The position numbers were made by a program, and so were the translations under genes. 64,000 nt of DNA from Mermis nigrescens (taxonomy: Eukaryota; Nematoda; Enoplea; Mermithida; Mermithidae). How positions within the stretch are numbered: the first letter of the stretch is position 1; every line of letters begins with the position of its first letter. Where the stretch lies: assembly GCA_036768485.1 (NCBI GenBank), contig JAVLUZ010000696.1:682001-746000 (forward strand). The letters run 5' to 3'. The notes beneath the pieces are model-generated. The model was not told the origin of the DNA. It did not search any database and saw only the letters and a list, made by a program, of their open reading frames with translations. This document shows, in pieces, positions 1-11,735 of this stretch.

Positions 1-441
1 CAACAGAAAGCACGGAAAAAAAGATCTGGTTGAAATTAGATTAGAAATGCTGGCACTTATGCAGTTTAGGTGGTACATGAAATTTTTTGAAAATTTTTTC
101 GGAATTCGATGAAATGTGGTCAATTTCAATAAGCTGATGACAAATAAGACATTCATTCTGATTGATGACCATTTGTTTTCGAAATTTTCAAAAAAAGTTT
201 TTTTATAGTTTTAACTTTTTCAATTTTTTTCTAATTTGTTTTAGATTGTGATCAATTTTTTTGCGCTGATCACAAAGATGACATCCATTCTGGATGAAGA
301 CAATTAATTTGTCGATTATTCAAATCTTAAATTGTTTTTTACCTATCGTAGGGAATTTAGAAAATTTTTCAATTTTTTCAAATTTTGGTGGCTTTTGGTA
401 AATATTAATGTAGTTTACAAATTTGACATCCATTTAAACGC
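1..441. other. AT-rich non-coding sequence
   Basis: No gene, RNA or repeat recognised. The stretch is rich in A/T runs and lies just upstream of the decayed env gene, so it may be unrecognisably decayed retroelement sequence. Confidence 0.4.
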
Positions 442-2780
442 ATGTCTGTAATTTTTTCGATAATTATCCTCTGTTGTTTGGATACATATCAATACCAGGC
501 CAAAAACAAGCCAAAGGTAATGTGGCCTAAGGTAATTTTTGACGGGACATTGAATACTCTTGACAAAAAAGAATTTGGAACAATTTTGTATGAAGACTGT
601 AAATTTTGGAATTTAAAGGAGAGCATTTAAATAAAAATCATGAAGGATTTTGGACGTCGAAATGAGATTTAAAACTTTATTTTTCCTATTGTTGTTATGA
701 ACTTTGTTCAAATGTTGTAAACTTAATAATAGAAGTAGGACATGTTGCAAGTTGGGATAGCAGGTCCATTAACTTGGACTTGGGAGTTGTTTCTTCCTGT
801 TACCCTACCTATGGAAAATGTAACAACCTAGAAAATACTTATATATGGTATTTTCAAGACATTTTCAAAGAAATCTGTCCATTCACTTTTTGAGGAAATT
901 TTGAAGCTTTATTAAGTGACGAATTTGCAGTAATAGACAAATTACAAGCTGCACTTAACTCTCGCATTCCCATGAACTAGGACGGCGTCCTAGCTGTCCT
1001 AGCTGATCACTTTTTTGCAATTTATTTCATTATGTGTTTAGTATGACTACAAAACTTTGTCGAGCGTTATTTTAGACCTAGTTACATCATTTAAAATATT
1101 CGAGCTACTAAATAAAATTATACAACTTAAAAAATTGGCACATTTTCATGATTATTCCGTGAAAGCTTAAATTTCAAAAAACGTTTTGGCCAATTATTAG
1201 AACAAGATTGGTGGGCTTCTGCTTTTTAATCAGCTACTACAGTCCTAAAATGATATCTTAGTCAACTAAAATATACTATTTATATTTATTTTATGCATGT
1301 CCACCTCATGCCTATGGTTAAGTATGGTAGCGGTTTTTTACTTATAACTTCTTACAAAATTACTTAAGCAAAAAATGACAAACATATTCGGAAATAGCAT
1401 AAAAAAACTGCACAAAATGATACTAATATTTGCTACTTTGAGGGAGACTAAGTACATTTTAACAAGGCTAGGATGACGTCCTAGCATGGGAACCTTTGAC
1501 TTCAAAAAACACACAGGAATGCGAGGGTTAAGCTAAAAGAAAGGTACAAGAAATGTACCAAATTAAAACATTATTGTAACACAGAGCAAGGAACCCTTGT
1601 GTAATTTAAGGCAAATTTCAAATTAAGGGCTGCCCCAAATCACAAAATAATGACACCCTCTAAAATACAGATCAAAGTTTAAAAAGGTTTAATCAATGAA
1701 TTAAGAATCACAGAAAATAATTTAAAACCTGATCCAATAAACTTGTACTTATATTATCTTGAAATTCGACTTTTACAAGAAGAAGTTTCAAGCTTTACAC
1801 GAGTCTGGATTGAATTATGCATTCAGTATCAGAGACATATTGATGTTGTCTGGTATCTCCTATATCTCGACGCCACTATTTGTGCCAGGACGTCTTTCCA
1901 AAGGTCAGATATTGTGGCTTCCTTTATGGGAGAAGCATTAACACTCTGTCCCTGTGAGAAAATAAACATAAATAAAGCTTATACCAACCATGAAATAAAT
2001 GATACTTGTACTTGACAGTGGAATATGAGGGTGAAGTATGGTTCGAACTTCTGAAAGTAAAGATTTAGTCCATTTTTCCGAAACAATTGATTGTAATCAT
2101 AGGACAGTTAAAATCTATTGTGTAATGGAAAACTTTGGATGACCAAAAATGCTTTGGTGCACAACTCAGAGGTTCCATTAGAATTAAATTGGAAAAAAAT
2201 TGTATATTTTTTTAGTTTGACTCCCCAGCTGTATTTCATGATGAAATAGCAGCTGGCAAGCTGACTTTTGGACTTTTGAGAAATTATCTCTTTAAAACCC
2301 ATAAGATTGATAAAACTCTAAATTGATTAATGGACTACACAACCCATATGTCCCTTTAACCCAGTGTATCATGCAAAGCACTTGGAGGTGCAGGCATAGG
2401 AATAAAAACTGCTGCCATTGGGACCAAAAATGCAGTCGATAGAATTTATTATGTATGCGCAAAATGATTTTTCAACAAATTTTGTGATGCCTCTAAAAGG
2501 TCAAATACAGCTTTCAATTAATTTATTATTAATTGCATCAATTTTCATTGGGCTAGGATATTTAATTTTTCTTCATGTAATGTGGAAAAAGCAATTTGCT
2601 GCTCTATATCCATTCCCATTGCCAAAGAAAGTATTTATGAAATCAACAAATCAACAAGAGAGTTCTGCAGAAAAATTTGTGCGATTTTGCAATTTAAGCC
2701 TAAATGCAAAAGTTGTCATGTTGAATCACATGCAGATGACCCCTTGGGGTCAATGGGTCACTCAGGAACAATCTGCTTAG
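442..2780 (+). pseudogene. decayed retroelement env gene
   Basis: Translated in shifting frames, this stretch aligns along most of its length with the env segment of LTR-2 (59651-61345). It opens with a signal-peptide-like start at 442. Around 650-790 it has the counterpart of the WCC...ASWD block, and around 850-950 that of the DIFKE(I/V)CP block. From 1743 to 2010 it is a close match, sharing RVW(I/L)ELC and the RTDIVA-like block. At 2160-2290 the NTPAVFHD-like block is recognisable, and the membrane anchor lies at about 2500-2580. Compared with LTR-2 it lacks much of the N-terminal ectodomain and has several stops and frameshifts. A piggyBac-type MITE interrupts it at 955-1531. No LTRs, gag or pol were found around it, so it is an isolated env relic. 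What follows the TM segment after about 2600 is uncertain. Confidence 0.8.
955..1531. mobile_element. piggyBac-type MITE in env relic
   Basis: A 569-bp element (959-1527) lies between two TTAA copies (955-958 and 1528-1531), the piggyBac target duplication. The ends are inverted, CTCTCGCATTCC on the left and GGAATGCGAGGG on the right, and a second inverted pair around TAGGACG(G/T)C(G/A)TCCTAG lies just inside. It has no coding capacity. Env homology stops at the left TTAA and resumes at the right one, which fixes the insertion precisely. Confidence 0.85.
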
Positions 2781-2859
2781 TCCGACAATGGAGAATGCAT
2801 ACTCCGCATATAAAAGCTTTAGTAATCAAACATTTTAAGGCAAATGCTATAGTAGTATA

Positions 2860-3080
2860 GAGACCCCCCCCCGTGCGTGCTCTTTGCAGGGCCGCTCTAT
2901 CCTTAAGCATTACAGGCCGGCCGCCCCAACATTTTTTGCAGGGCTGCTGGCCCAAAAGTCTGCCTTTGACTACCTTTGGGAAAAGAAAAAAGTGTCGGTT
3001 AGTGGGGGTCGAACCACAAACAACGCAAACTACAGTCTGACACCTAACCACATGCGTGATTTGAATTGTTCCTAAACAGT
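2860..3080 (-). repeat. possible tRNA-derived SINE
   Basis: The minus strand carries a tRNA-like pol III promoter: an A-box-like TGGTTAGGTGT near 3057 and a B-box-like GGTTCGACCCC near 3010, about 40 nt apart. The GC-rich body downstream (to 2860) contrasts with the AT-rich surroundings. No A-tail or target duplication was found. It could instead be a tRNA pseudogene with unrelated flanks. Confidence 0.35.
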
Positions 3081-3731
3081 CAAAGTAATTTATAAGGCAG
3101 ATGTGCCAAGAAAAGACGCAGCACATATGCAGTTTAACGCGTGACTTTAATGTTGTCTAAGTCATTCTAAAATATAATTTAATGATAGTTTTTCCAAACT
3201 CAAAAGGTACAAGGTAGATTTTGATCTGTTTCAATGTCTGCTTCAATCATATTAAATGATTTTTTAAGCACAGGAATATAGTGCAGGCTAATATGTAAGT
3301 GATTTATGATGTCCATGTACTTTCCTCCAATATTTAGGACTTGTAGAAGTGGTGCAAAAACATTTCAAACAATTTGTGGTTTAACTGTATTGCAATATAT
3401 GTAAAAATTTTGTATTCCACCTAACATATCGGGTGCATGGTGCACAGCAATGGTTAACTCTTGCGCAACAGTATAATTTATATTATCAAGCTGACTTTCC
3501 AGAAATCCCATCATGTATAGTAAATGCTTAGTTAATTTTGAACTTCAGATATATTTAGTATTAATTATTAAGTGGCAACATTTCTTATTGTCATTACCTT
3601 ATGTCAATGTATTGCATGCATTCAAATTTCTAATTTTGAGTAACCATTTTTATTCCCTCACTGATTGTTTTAACAAGATTGTGTATATTTTGTTATCTTG
3701 CTTTATAAGCATTTTTACTCTTACATTATTT
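3081..3731. other. no recognised feature
   Basis: AT-rich sequence. Short open frames exist, but none resembles a known family. It lies between the SINE-like repeat and a minus-strand Polinton relic, so undetectable Polinton remnants are possible. Confidence 0.35.
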
Positions 3732-3926
3732 TTAAAATTGTAAAAATGTATCACATTCTGATCCACGGCAACATTGTGCAAGGTATTTGTGTAAATTATT
3801 TCTGCCAAACCAACCTCCCACCCCCAATTCAATAGGATTTGTCTTGGTAGGTGTTATGAAACTAGCTGCAGAACTTGATTCTTGGGAATTGCTCAAAAGC
3901 ATGATGTAAAATTGTTTGGTATCCAT
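3732..3926 (-). other. short ORF downstream of Polinton relic
   Basis: A 64-codon minus-strand frame starting MDTKQFYIML lies just downstream of the adenain-like protease relic on the same strand. It could be the start of the next gene of the same decayed Polinton, but I recognise no family. The C-terminal half (GGWFGRN...) is not informative. Confidence 0.25.
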
Positions 3927-3953
3927 GTTTAAAAGCTGAGCTGATTGGAGTAT

Positions 3954-4355
3954 TTATAGTTTTTCATTTTGCATTGATGTGATAATGTTTCTGAATGGGA
4001 TACCTTGTCCATGGCAAACTAGGAAATAGATGCACATATGAGCACATGAAATGCTAAATATTCCTTGAACTTTTGCATTATTGTAAGTGAATGCCTTTGC
4101 ATCAAGCTGCATATAATGTTTGAGATCATATAGTTTTCTTCCATAGCTGTCAAAGTAATCACAGTGGCCTTTTTGATTGTAAGACAAGGCAACTCAGCGA
4201 GAGTCAGGTTTTCTGCTATCGTCTAGATTCATACCAGAGCAGCTGGATAATTTTTGATATGTGGTACAAGATCTAATGGAAAAACGCCTAAAATGTATTG
4301 TTTAAAAAAATTAGCATTGAGAATTTTGATTATTATACAAGTATTCATAGTTTTT
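3954..4355 (-). pseudogene. relic adenain-like protease of a decayed Polinton
   Basis: Read on the minus strand, the N-terminal part (about 4355-4220) has the GVFPLDLVPH-type segment typical of Polinton/adenovirus-like maturation proteases. After a frameshift near 4190, the open frame 4187-3954 has GH..YFDSYG followed by QGIFSISCAHMCIYFL, the order of the active-site His, Asp, Gln and Cys blocks. The Cys position itself looks altered (CAHMC where CGLYC is usual). It lies immediately downstream of a capsid relic, the same MCP-protease order as M1 at 33.7-35.4 kb, so this is an older Polinton copy. It is broken and not expected to function. Confidence 0.65.
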
Positions 4356-4364
4356 TATGCATTA

Positions 4365-4620
4365 TAGTCATGAAAAGTGTATTGATTTTTATTGATCATT
4401 ATCATATTATCAAACTCAGCATATATAATAATTTCAACACCTGAATCAGGCAACTTGCTACTGAATTTTATATGAATGCTAGTTTCACCTTTGTGGACTA
4501 AATCCCAATGTCCGCCATCATTTTCATCAGGAGTCAGCTCAAAAACAAAAAAAAACAGTGACTTGTCATAAATTCATCTCTGCTAATAAAATTATTTTCA
4601 CAACCTAAATCATTTTCCAG
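4365..4620 (-). pseudogene. relic Polinton major capsid protein, C-terminal end
   Basis: The minus-strand translation carries ISRDEF, then FVFELTPD, HWDLVHKG and a YAEFDN...NKN tail. These are the C-terminal blocks of the double-jelly-roll major capsid protein in Polintons (the C. elegans F54H12.2-like family). A frameshift or small insertion disrupts it near 4555. The N-terminal two thirds were not detected upstream of 4620. Confidence 0.65.
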
Positions 4621-5559
4621 GTATCAAAGCATATTAATGTTGCTGCAGCAGAAGACAAACATAATTTGACTAGTGTTAGGTCCAACATGTTTGAAATTGA
4701 AAAAGAAAAATTAAAAAATTCATAAAAGTAACATTCCAGAAGGAAACACTTATATCAAAAAGGATAAATTTAACAAATCCCAGTACCGGAAAAATTTACA
4801 TCTATGATTTTGGGCAAAAAATTAAATATAGTCACAGGCTAGTCTTTTTTAATTCTATATCTTAAAGTCACACATCTGTTTTATCATTATCAGATCCTAA
4901 AAGGCTTTCTTTGCTTTCTAACATTTAAATTTAGTAAGGCTTCACAATCTACATGTTTGTTGATTGTTAGTCCAGCATTTTTTGTTTATTGTTGTTGTTT
5001 GTTCTTTGTTATTTATTATTATTGCTCTTCTTGAAATTCAGTGCTCAAATAAAAGTCTTTTTAGGATGCCTTCAATTTTAGGAAAACAATTGCAAAAACA
5101 CTCCACTTAATACATTATTCAGCTACTTAAATTTTATATTGACAAAAAGTACAAAGATTGAAAAACATTTTGAGGAATGAAATTTATCATATTTCAAAAA
5201 TCAAAGCTGTAGAAGCTGAATAACAGTTTTTATCCCAATCATTCAACATAGATTCGCTATCTGCAATCTGCAATAGAGAAAAATTTTGCATCTATGGTTA
5301 AAGGAATTATGGCCAATTGAAAAGATTTGGAACAATTTTTTTTAATTAATCACTTCCACTGGACTTCAAGCTGATATATTGAACAAGGGAAAAATGAATA
5401 CCAAAATTTTGATTAATTTGTTTGGAAATTTTTTTTAAGAATATTTGTTTGTTTGGTTTATGATAAACATGTCTAAAATGTATTAGTAAAAAGAAATTAC
5501 ACAGAATGGTAACTGTAGTTGCATATTTCAAAACTCTAAAAATTCTTTTCATTGAGTTT
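4621..5559. other. no recognised feature
   Basis: AT-rich sequence between the capsid relic and the mariner. The rest of the capsid gene would be expected here on the minus strand, but I could not find its conserved blocks. No RNA gene or repeat recognised. Confidence 0.35.
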
Positions 5560-6867
5560 TACCATGGTTGCTCTGAAAGTAATGAGAAGCTCAGGCTGCA
5601 TTAAAGTTTAAACTTTGATTTTTTAGGTGCAGATTACCTTACATTATTCATTAGGATTTGCCAAAGTTTATTTGCCTAGCCTTTTCCGTTATTGAAATAT
5701 TTGTTGTTTTATTGTGACTATATTTGATTTTCAACAATTGCTCATGGAGCTGTCTGGGCGAGATTTTTGGGTCATGATTTATTACGATTTCGAAAAAGGG
5801 TTAGATTATCACCAATGCCATAAAAAATTGGATACAGCCTTTGGACAGGAAGCCCCTTCAGCTGCCACAGTTGATAGATGGTACAAGGAGTTTAAGCGGG
5901 GCCGGCAGTCCTTTGAAGATGAACAGAAACCAGGTTGACCAGTTGAGGTAGCCACACCACAAAACATTTGCCATGTGTCCGAATTAATTATGTCCCAGCA
6001 AAATATCACTTATCGTGAAATTCAGGAAAAATAGCAGATTGGATCAGCAGCAACCAATTCTATTTTGCACGATCATCTGGGTGTTAGGAAAATTGCTAGT
6101 TGTTGGATACCACACTTGCTCACAGATGCCCAAAAAGGCCGAGTTGATTGGTGCCGTTATATGCTCAAAAAATTCAACTGCGGCCAATCAAAACTTGTCT
6201 GGGAAATTGTAACTGGAGATGAAACATGGATTTATAGGTATGACCCTGAGACAAAGAATCAGTCCACTGTCTGGGTGTTTGATGATGAAGAGCCCCTATC
6301 AAAGTGACCAGGGCCAAAAGCACTGCAAAGCAAATGGTTGCAATTTTTTCCGCAAGGCCGGCATGGTAGCTGCTGTTCCTTTAGTGGAACAAAAGACGGT
6401 CAATGCCCAATGGTATACTGTAATTTGTTTGCCAAAAGTTTTCAAGGAATTGAGAAAACAGCGCCCAAAGTCAGAACTGCATGGCATCCTTCTTCATCAT
6501 GACAATGCCCCTGCTCACACTGCCATTTGAACTTCGGAATTTTTGCATGATGTTGGAGTTCGAATTGGTTAGCCATCCACCCTACAGTCCAGACCTGGCC
6601 CCATGTGATTTTTACTTGTTTCCATTTTTAAAAAAACAATTGCGTGGAAAGAGATATGAAAGCCCAACAGCAGCCATGAAGGCAATGAATGACATTTTGG
6701 GGTCAATGTCAAAAGAAGCGTTCCAAGATTGTTTTGATAAGTGGTTTTCTCAAATGCAAAAGTGTATTGATGCTAAGGGATGTTACTATGAAAAGTTACA
6801 AATAAATTATTGTGATTGCAGTTTTCGTTTTTTTGCTTTGCAATACTTTCAGAGTGACCCTTACGTA
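5560..6867 (+). mobile_element. mariner element (inactive)
   Basis: A DNA transposon of about 1.3 kb with imperfect terminal inverted repeats. The left end has GCTCTGAAAGTAATG (about 5569-5583) and the right end, reverse-complemented, has CACTCTGAAAGTATTG (about 6842-6857). TA dinucleotides fit the usual TA target site at each edge (5560-5561 and about 6866-6867). Size and TIRs fit mariner. The transposase inside is broken. Confidence 0.85.
5743..6812 (+). pseudogene. mariner transposase, degenerate
   Basis: Cut-and-paste transposase of the mariner family. The ATG at 5743 starts MELSGRDFWVMI, matching the N-terminal helix-turn-helix region. The DNA-binding part continues through WYKEFKRGR. 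After several frame changes the catalytic blocks appear: GDETW near 6210 (first Asp), HDNAPAHT near 6500 (second Asp) and YSPDLAPCDFYLFP near 6580 (third Asp), about 34 residues after the second. In-frame stops near 5936, 6033, 6305 and 6528, plus frameshifts, make it inactive. Its length is that of a full transposase of roughly 345 residues, so decay is by point mutations and small indels. Confidence 0.85.
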
Positions 6868-7754
6868 GGCAGGTGCTATCCAAAACAGACTGTAGAAGCA
6901 ATAACTGTCTTTAATATTTATTTTCAACTACTAATGTTCTTATGGCGTTTTTATTATAAATTTGGTAGTAGATAATACACTCTTTAATATATGATTATGT
7001 GAAAAATGACTCCATAATTCATATGAAACAGACTATAAAAGCAAGAATGTCAAGATCTATATAATTTAATAAAGCGCAATGTTGAGGGGTTTCTTATTTT
7101 GTATATTTTAAAATATAAAAAAGTAATATACTATACCTGACGGTTTCCAGACACTGCTTCAGAAACCAACTTCCAGGGTGGTTCTCATTCTAGGGAAGGT
7201 CAAAGCCGATTATTTACACTTCAGTTAGTATTCAAGCATGTTTTCTTGCCTTACAATATGCTTAGAAAAAATCAAAATTTTTGGCTGTTTAGAACCAGTC
7301 TCTCAAATCAATTGTACACATGTCTGTTTAGAATGAAAACATTTCATTTAAGAGACTAAAAACTGGCTACTAGCTACAAACTATGTGCTTAGTTTTTCAA
7401 TGTTTGGAAAGAAAATAGTCCTTTCCCAAAATTATGAAACTTTAACAAAAATATTCACTTTATTAGGATCACGGGAGAGTTGTCTGACAAGAAGACTCGT
7501 CTCTTTTATCTGATTGATCCAGCATTCTTAATAATAAAAGGTAGGTATAAATGTTCAGTATTTCATAATATAAATATATTTGTGCATTTCAGCTGTATCT
7601 TCTGAAAATTTGGAAGATTATATCAAATAGCAATAGTCACTTGAATTTCATTTTCTTACAATATTTTTTATCTATAATCATTAAGCAAGATGACACTGTG
7701 ACACTCAGCTAAGGTTTTTTTAAGCTGAAGAGTAGGTATCTATTTTTCAATCAT
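6868..7754. other. no recognised feature
   Basis: AT-rich flank between the mariner and the long inverted-repeat element. No coding, RNA or repeat feature recognised. Confidence 0.35.
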
Positions 7755-8133
7755 GGTTCAGTGAAGAACTTCAAAGAAGATCTAGTAAACACATTTAGAG
7801 CTTTGATAAATAAGTTTGATTAAAGTTCTATAGAAGACTGTCAAACTTTGATAAATGTTTAATAGAACTTTGTTAGGATGCACATCAAAGTTCATCAAAC
7901 TTTGGGACAAAGTTTGACAAATCTTCAATAGAACTTTGATGTTGTGCAAATTGAAGTTTGGCCAAAGTTTGACAACCCTTCTTCAATAGTGGGCAAATCA
8001 AAGTTTGATAGATCTTTTATAGAACTTCAAGTAACACACAAATCAAAGTTCTAAGGGACCAAAAAATTAGGTCATAGAAGTTTGAGTGATCAAATAGCAA
8101 GAGTCACTTGAATTTTAATTAATAGGCATGACT
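7755..8133 (+). repeat. left foldback arm, outer part, with subterminal repeats
   Basis: Contains several imperfect copies of a roughly 30-50-bp unit built on CAAAGTTTGACAAA and TATAGAACTTTGAT. The matching right arm (27480-27830) holds the same units inverted. The arm is cut by the LTR-1 insertion at 8134-8137. Confidence 0.75.
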
Positions 8134-8137
8134 GTAC
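8134..8137. other. LTR-1 target duplication, left (GTAC)
   Basis: GTAC directly precedes the left LTR and is repeated at 21504-21507 after the right LTR. Deleting the element and one copy restores continuity with the right foldback arm near 27430, which confirms the insertion boundary. Confidence 0.9.
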
Positions 8138-8876
8138 TGTAATGAATCTTAATTTTAATAACAAACTGCATAAAAACTTAATAACTCAACTTTAACGTTT
8201 CTCTATGCTCTCAGACATAATAGACTTTTTGAATTGAATCACACAGATAATTGGCGCCTAGTTTGAGCGTCCATTCTGCCCAACTAAGACGCTAGTCGCC
8301 AACAATCTTAGTAAGCTAGCAAGATTCACGTGAAACTGTCCTGCCTTTGACCTAGCCGCTTATGCTCAATTTTTGTAGATCTCTAAAAAGTAACGTTATT
8401 CATGAGAAACTCTCCTGTCCTTTGACTCAGCCGCCTGTACTCAATTTTTGTAAAACTCCAAAAATGCACGTAACAACTTAGTCACTGTAAAAGTAATGTT
8501 AAATCATAAGCTGGTCGGTAACTTAAAAGCTAAAAGTTGAACGAGAAGCTCCAGGCGCCTATTGGTCGGGACTCTCAGATAAGAAACCCTCATATCCCCA
8601 TGTTATAAGAAATTTATAAAAGCCCTATGCTTAAGGATACTCGGTTTATTCTCTCCCTCATCATCATTATTCCTCAACTCGCCTAATTGCTTTGTTTTAT
8701 TGTGTCACAGTTGTTCTACATACTTCATTTGCCACATCTGCACATCGGACATTCTGGTATTGAACTAGCTACAATATCTGCTCTAGTAAACAGCACCAGC
8801 TTACTGTCACATCATTCTACGATTCTAAAGCTACAATAGTATTAGTCAAGCATATGCCTTAACCTAATTCTTGACA
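8138..8876 (+). repeat. LTR-1 left LTR
   Basis: 739 bp, TG...CA termini, colinear with the right LTR. Compared with it, the left LTR has lost at least ten CpG sites to TpG or CpA. It contains a TATA box and would drive transcription of the element. Confidence 0.95.
8615..8621 (+). promoter_or_regulatory. TATA box of LTR-1 left LTR
   Basis: TATAAAA within the left LTR, conserved at 21241-21247 in the right LTR. It is the likely pol II core promoter, with initiation expected about 25-30 nt downstream. Confidence 0.6.
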
Positions 8877-8878
8877 TT

Positions 8879-8886
8879 TGGAGGTC
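8879..8886 (+). other. putative primer-binding site of LTR-1
   Basis: TGGAGGTC begins 2 nt after the LTR end. It matches the complement of the tRNA-Gln 3' end over eight bases and then diverges. Position is right, tRNA identity is tentative. Confidence 0.45.
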
Positions 8887-9057
8887 AAACACGGAAAGAA
8901 CTGCCATTTGCTCCCTACCAATCCAGAAATAATTGCAGTAAGTTTAATTACTTGTTGTTTGTGTTGACTTATTTGTTTTAAACTGAATTCTAAACGTTGC
9001 TCACGAGTCCCCTACAAGTCTTAGAACACAAGATCTTCAAATCAAAAAATAGCTAAA

Positions 9058-10060
9058 ATGACTACCGTCAATTTTCAAGACTTACAAGATCTTTTGACTT
9101 CTAGCACTCAAGACATTACTAGGAGAACGTTAGATAATGTTTTGACTGTTGTTCAAGGAAACTCACCACTCCTTTTAACTCAAACTCAACCTCCACTTTT
9201 TTACGGAAATTTCAACAAAAACATATCCAACTGGCTTTTATTTTTAATTGCTTCGCGACTGCTCATAATTTAAATGAACAACGCAAAATTTCGCTTCTAC
9301 CAAAATTTTTACGCGGCCTGGCTCTCACTTTTTTTAATTGTCGTGAACAAGAAATGCTTAATAACCCTTTAACTTATCAACAATGGATTAATGAATTAAA
9401 AACCGAATTTCCCATAGGTAGAGACTCAGCACTTTGGGAAATGGAACTGGTGCACCGGGCCCAAAGACCTACCAAAACTGTTTCCGAATTTGCCTTAGAT
9501 ATAAAAAATTTAGTAAAAGCAGCTTATCCAACTCTTAACACTGAGCAACAAGAAACCGTAGCTAAAGGCGCTTTTCTGCGAGGCTTAAAATCTGAAATTA
9601 AGCGTTTTACACTTCTTGGAACTGAGCCAAAAAATCTTGAAGAAGCTATTTGGAGGGCGACCCAACAAGAAATCCAAGAACTGGCGTACCGGACTTCAAC
9701 CCCCACCGTGAGCAAACAATCCACCCCTGAATTAAGCGTTTTGACTGCTAGTATGAACAACTTGTCACAACAAATAGCAAATTTAAACCTACCACCCCAG
9801 CAGGACCACTGGCATTCTAAGGGACCCTACAACCGTAACCAAGGGCCCTGGAAGCGGGATGTAACCCCTTGGAATAGTCAGGGCAAGAACCGTTGCTGGA
9901 AATGCAGAAAAATTAGGACATCATGCAATTCAATGTAATCAGAACTCGCATCCTTATTCTAATAATAGGCATAATTTTTGAGACAGACCCCAAAATAATT
10001 TTCAGCCCCATCCTAACACCGGGGCAGGGCGACCAAGGTACCAGGATCGAGTGCATGTTC
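9058..10060 (+). pseudogene. LTR-1 gag, frameshifted
   Basis: Structural Gag polyprotein. The ATG at 9058 opens a 71-codon frame. Coding sense continues in another frame after a T-run near 9240 and runs to 9938 (capsid-like helical region, WEMELVHRAQ...). A CCHC zinc knuckle starts at 9894 (CWKC), but an A-run near 9910 shifts its GHHAIQC half out of frame, so the knuckle is split. Both lesions are at homopolymers and could be consensus errors. Downstream frames lead into a linker and then env, not protease, which is unusual. Confidence 0.8.
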
Positions 10061-10583
10061 CACCCGTAAGTAACGTACCTAGGCATAATGTTATGGCAAT
10101 GTGTGAGAGTGTAAGCCCCCGTGGAAATAATGAATTGACGTCGAATAATTTTGCTCATGTATAAAATGATTTTGTTGTGTCTGACTCATACCCAGAGGGC
10201 ATAAATTTTGTTGATTTTGAGTCAAAAGGCCTTGAATATAAAAGTGTTAATTGTTCAGTTTTGGAAGGGCATGGGGAATGTGAAGATCTAGGGCGGAAAT
10301 CCCTAACTCTGAAAAATTTGGCACTAGATTCCTTCCCCACGGTACAGAAGGCGGACGAGTTGCCCATTGACCTAGGATATGAGTTAGGTGGTGACAATTT
10401 AGTCACAAATAATCATGTTTTTAAAGACTGTGAAAACAGACAGTCTAAGCGCCTTCTGATCATGAACGCGCCTAGGTCACCAAAACTGATGCTGCTGCTG
10501 AAAGTAGAGAGTTTTAGAATTTTGAAAATGTTGATGGCGTTCATGGTAAATCCCTTGACAAAAAACTGTTTTCCAACACGTTT
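10061..10583 (+). other. LTR-1 gag-env linker region
   Basis: Mostly open in one frame (10177-10587), coding for an acidic, low-similarity segment. LTR-2 has an analogous acidic linker between its zinc knuckles and env. It was probably part of a continuous polyprotein before decay. No domain recognised. Confidence 0.4.
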
Positions 10584-11735
10584 TTGACTTTTCTCTGTCT
10601 CCTCACATGTCTCATCCCCTCTGGACTCTGTTTGACTGCTCCCAACTTTCGTACGTACAATTTTTGTAATAAATTGCAAAATGGATACACTTTAGCAATT
10701 CCTAAAAATGTAGAATGCATACTTCCCAAAACTACCTCAACCCCCTATAACATGAAAGTTGACATTTAGGTACTATTAGATATACCTTACACTACTAAAG
10801 CTGTTAAGTGTTATATCCATAATAGAACTATATGCACTAACACTGGATTTCTGAGTAGCAGAGGAATAGTTTATGATGTGACCACCACCAAACCCGTCTC
10901 TGCTAAACTTTGCTCTGAAGTATGGAAAACTAAAACTTGGGGAACTGACACCCTTTTTAGCACATTTCCTAAACTCTGAACCACTCAAAATAACTTATCT
11001 GTCGAATTTTTGTGGTGCTGTCGTGATTTGTGTAAAAGTGCTATAAATTTTTCCGTAGAACTTGGCTGCCATTCCCTTTTGTGATAGCTAAAGAATTGCA
11101 AAGCGGCTTTACACTTACCAACCTTACTAATAAATGTAGACTAATTAGTGCTTATGACACGCTACAAGGTGTTTTAATCAAAGTCATAATGGGAAGAAGG
11201 GACAGCGCCTTTCTGAGAAATCAATCTGGTGAAATTTACTTGAAGCCCCCAAAATTCAACTTTTTTGACTAATAAGCCCTTGACTGACCCCGAAAATGCT
11301 AAATTTCAGTATTTGGAGCATGAATTTTACAAATCAAACAAAAAAGCTTCAAAAATGTTTGGATTGAATTATGTAAATCTGCACAACGCCAATTAGACAC
11401 TATTAAGCAAATTTGTGCATCGTTGACCCAACCACCGGTGCTAGGATTTTACTTATGCAAACTGACATCCACACTGTCTTTGCTGGGGATGTCTTATGAT
11501 CTGGCAAATGTCACCAACTTAATACTACTAAAATTTACTGGGACTATAAAGTGAACAAAAACTGTTTTGCCAACCTCCTGTTCGAAGTCGGGACCCAGAA
11601 ATTTTTTGTTTCTCCCGGAGGCACTGATCTCACTATGTTTTTACGTATGATACCGTGTGATAAGAGAATTCAGAGCATATACTACGATAAACAAAATTGC
11701 TACACAGCTCAGGGCGCCACTCACGTTGCACAAAC
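10584..11735 (+). pseudogene. LTR-1 env, N-terminal part, broken
   Basis: Env-like glycoprotein precursor. It begins with a hydrophobic leader (TFLCLLTCLIPSGL) and continues with a Cys-rich ectodomain. The block (K)CYIHNRTICTNTGF near 10810 parallels the LTR-2 block with MILTRTVCTNMGFF. Stop codons near 10767 and 10976 and further frame changes interrupt it. The frame 11551-11735 (GTQKFFVSPGGTDLTMFL...) is another ectodomain piece. The hAT element at 11736-13339 then cuts it. The frame at 10584 starts with TTG, not ATG, which fits env being an internal polyprotein segment. Confidence 0.75.

Noticed and set aside
1743..2015. Independent host gene of 90 residues
   Set aside because: It aligns with the LTR-2 env and begins with TTG. 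It is a fragment of the env relic.
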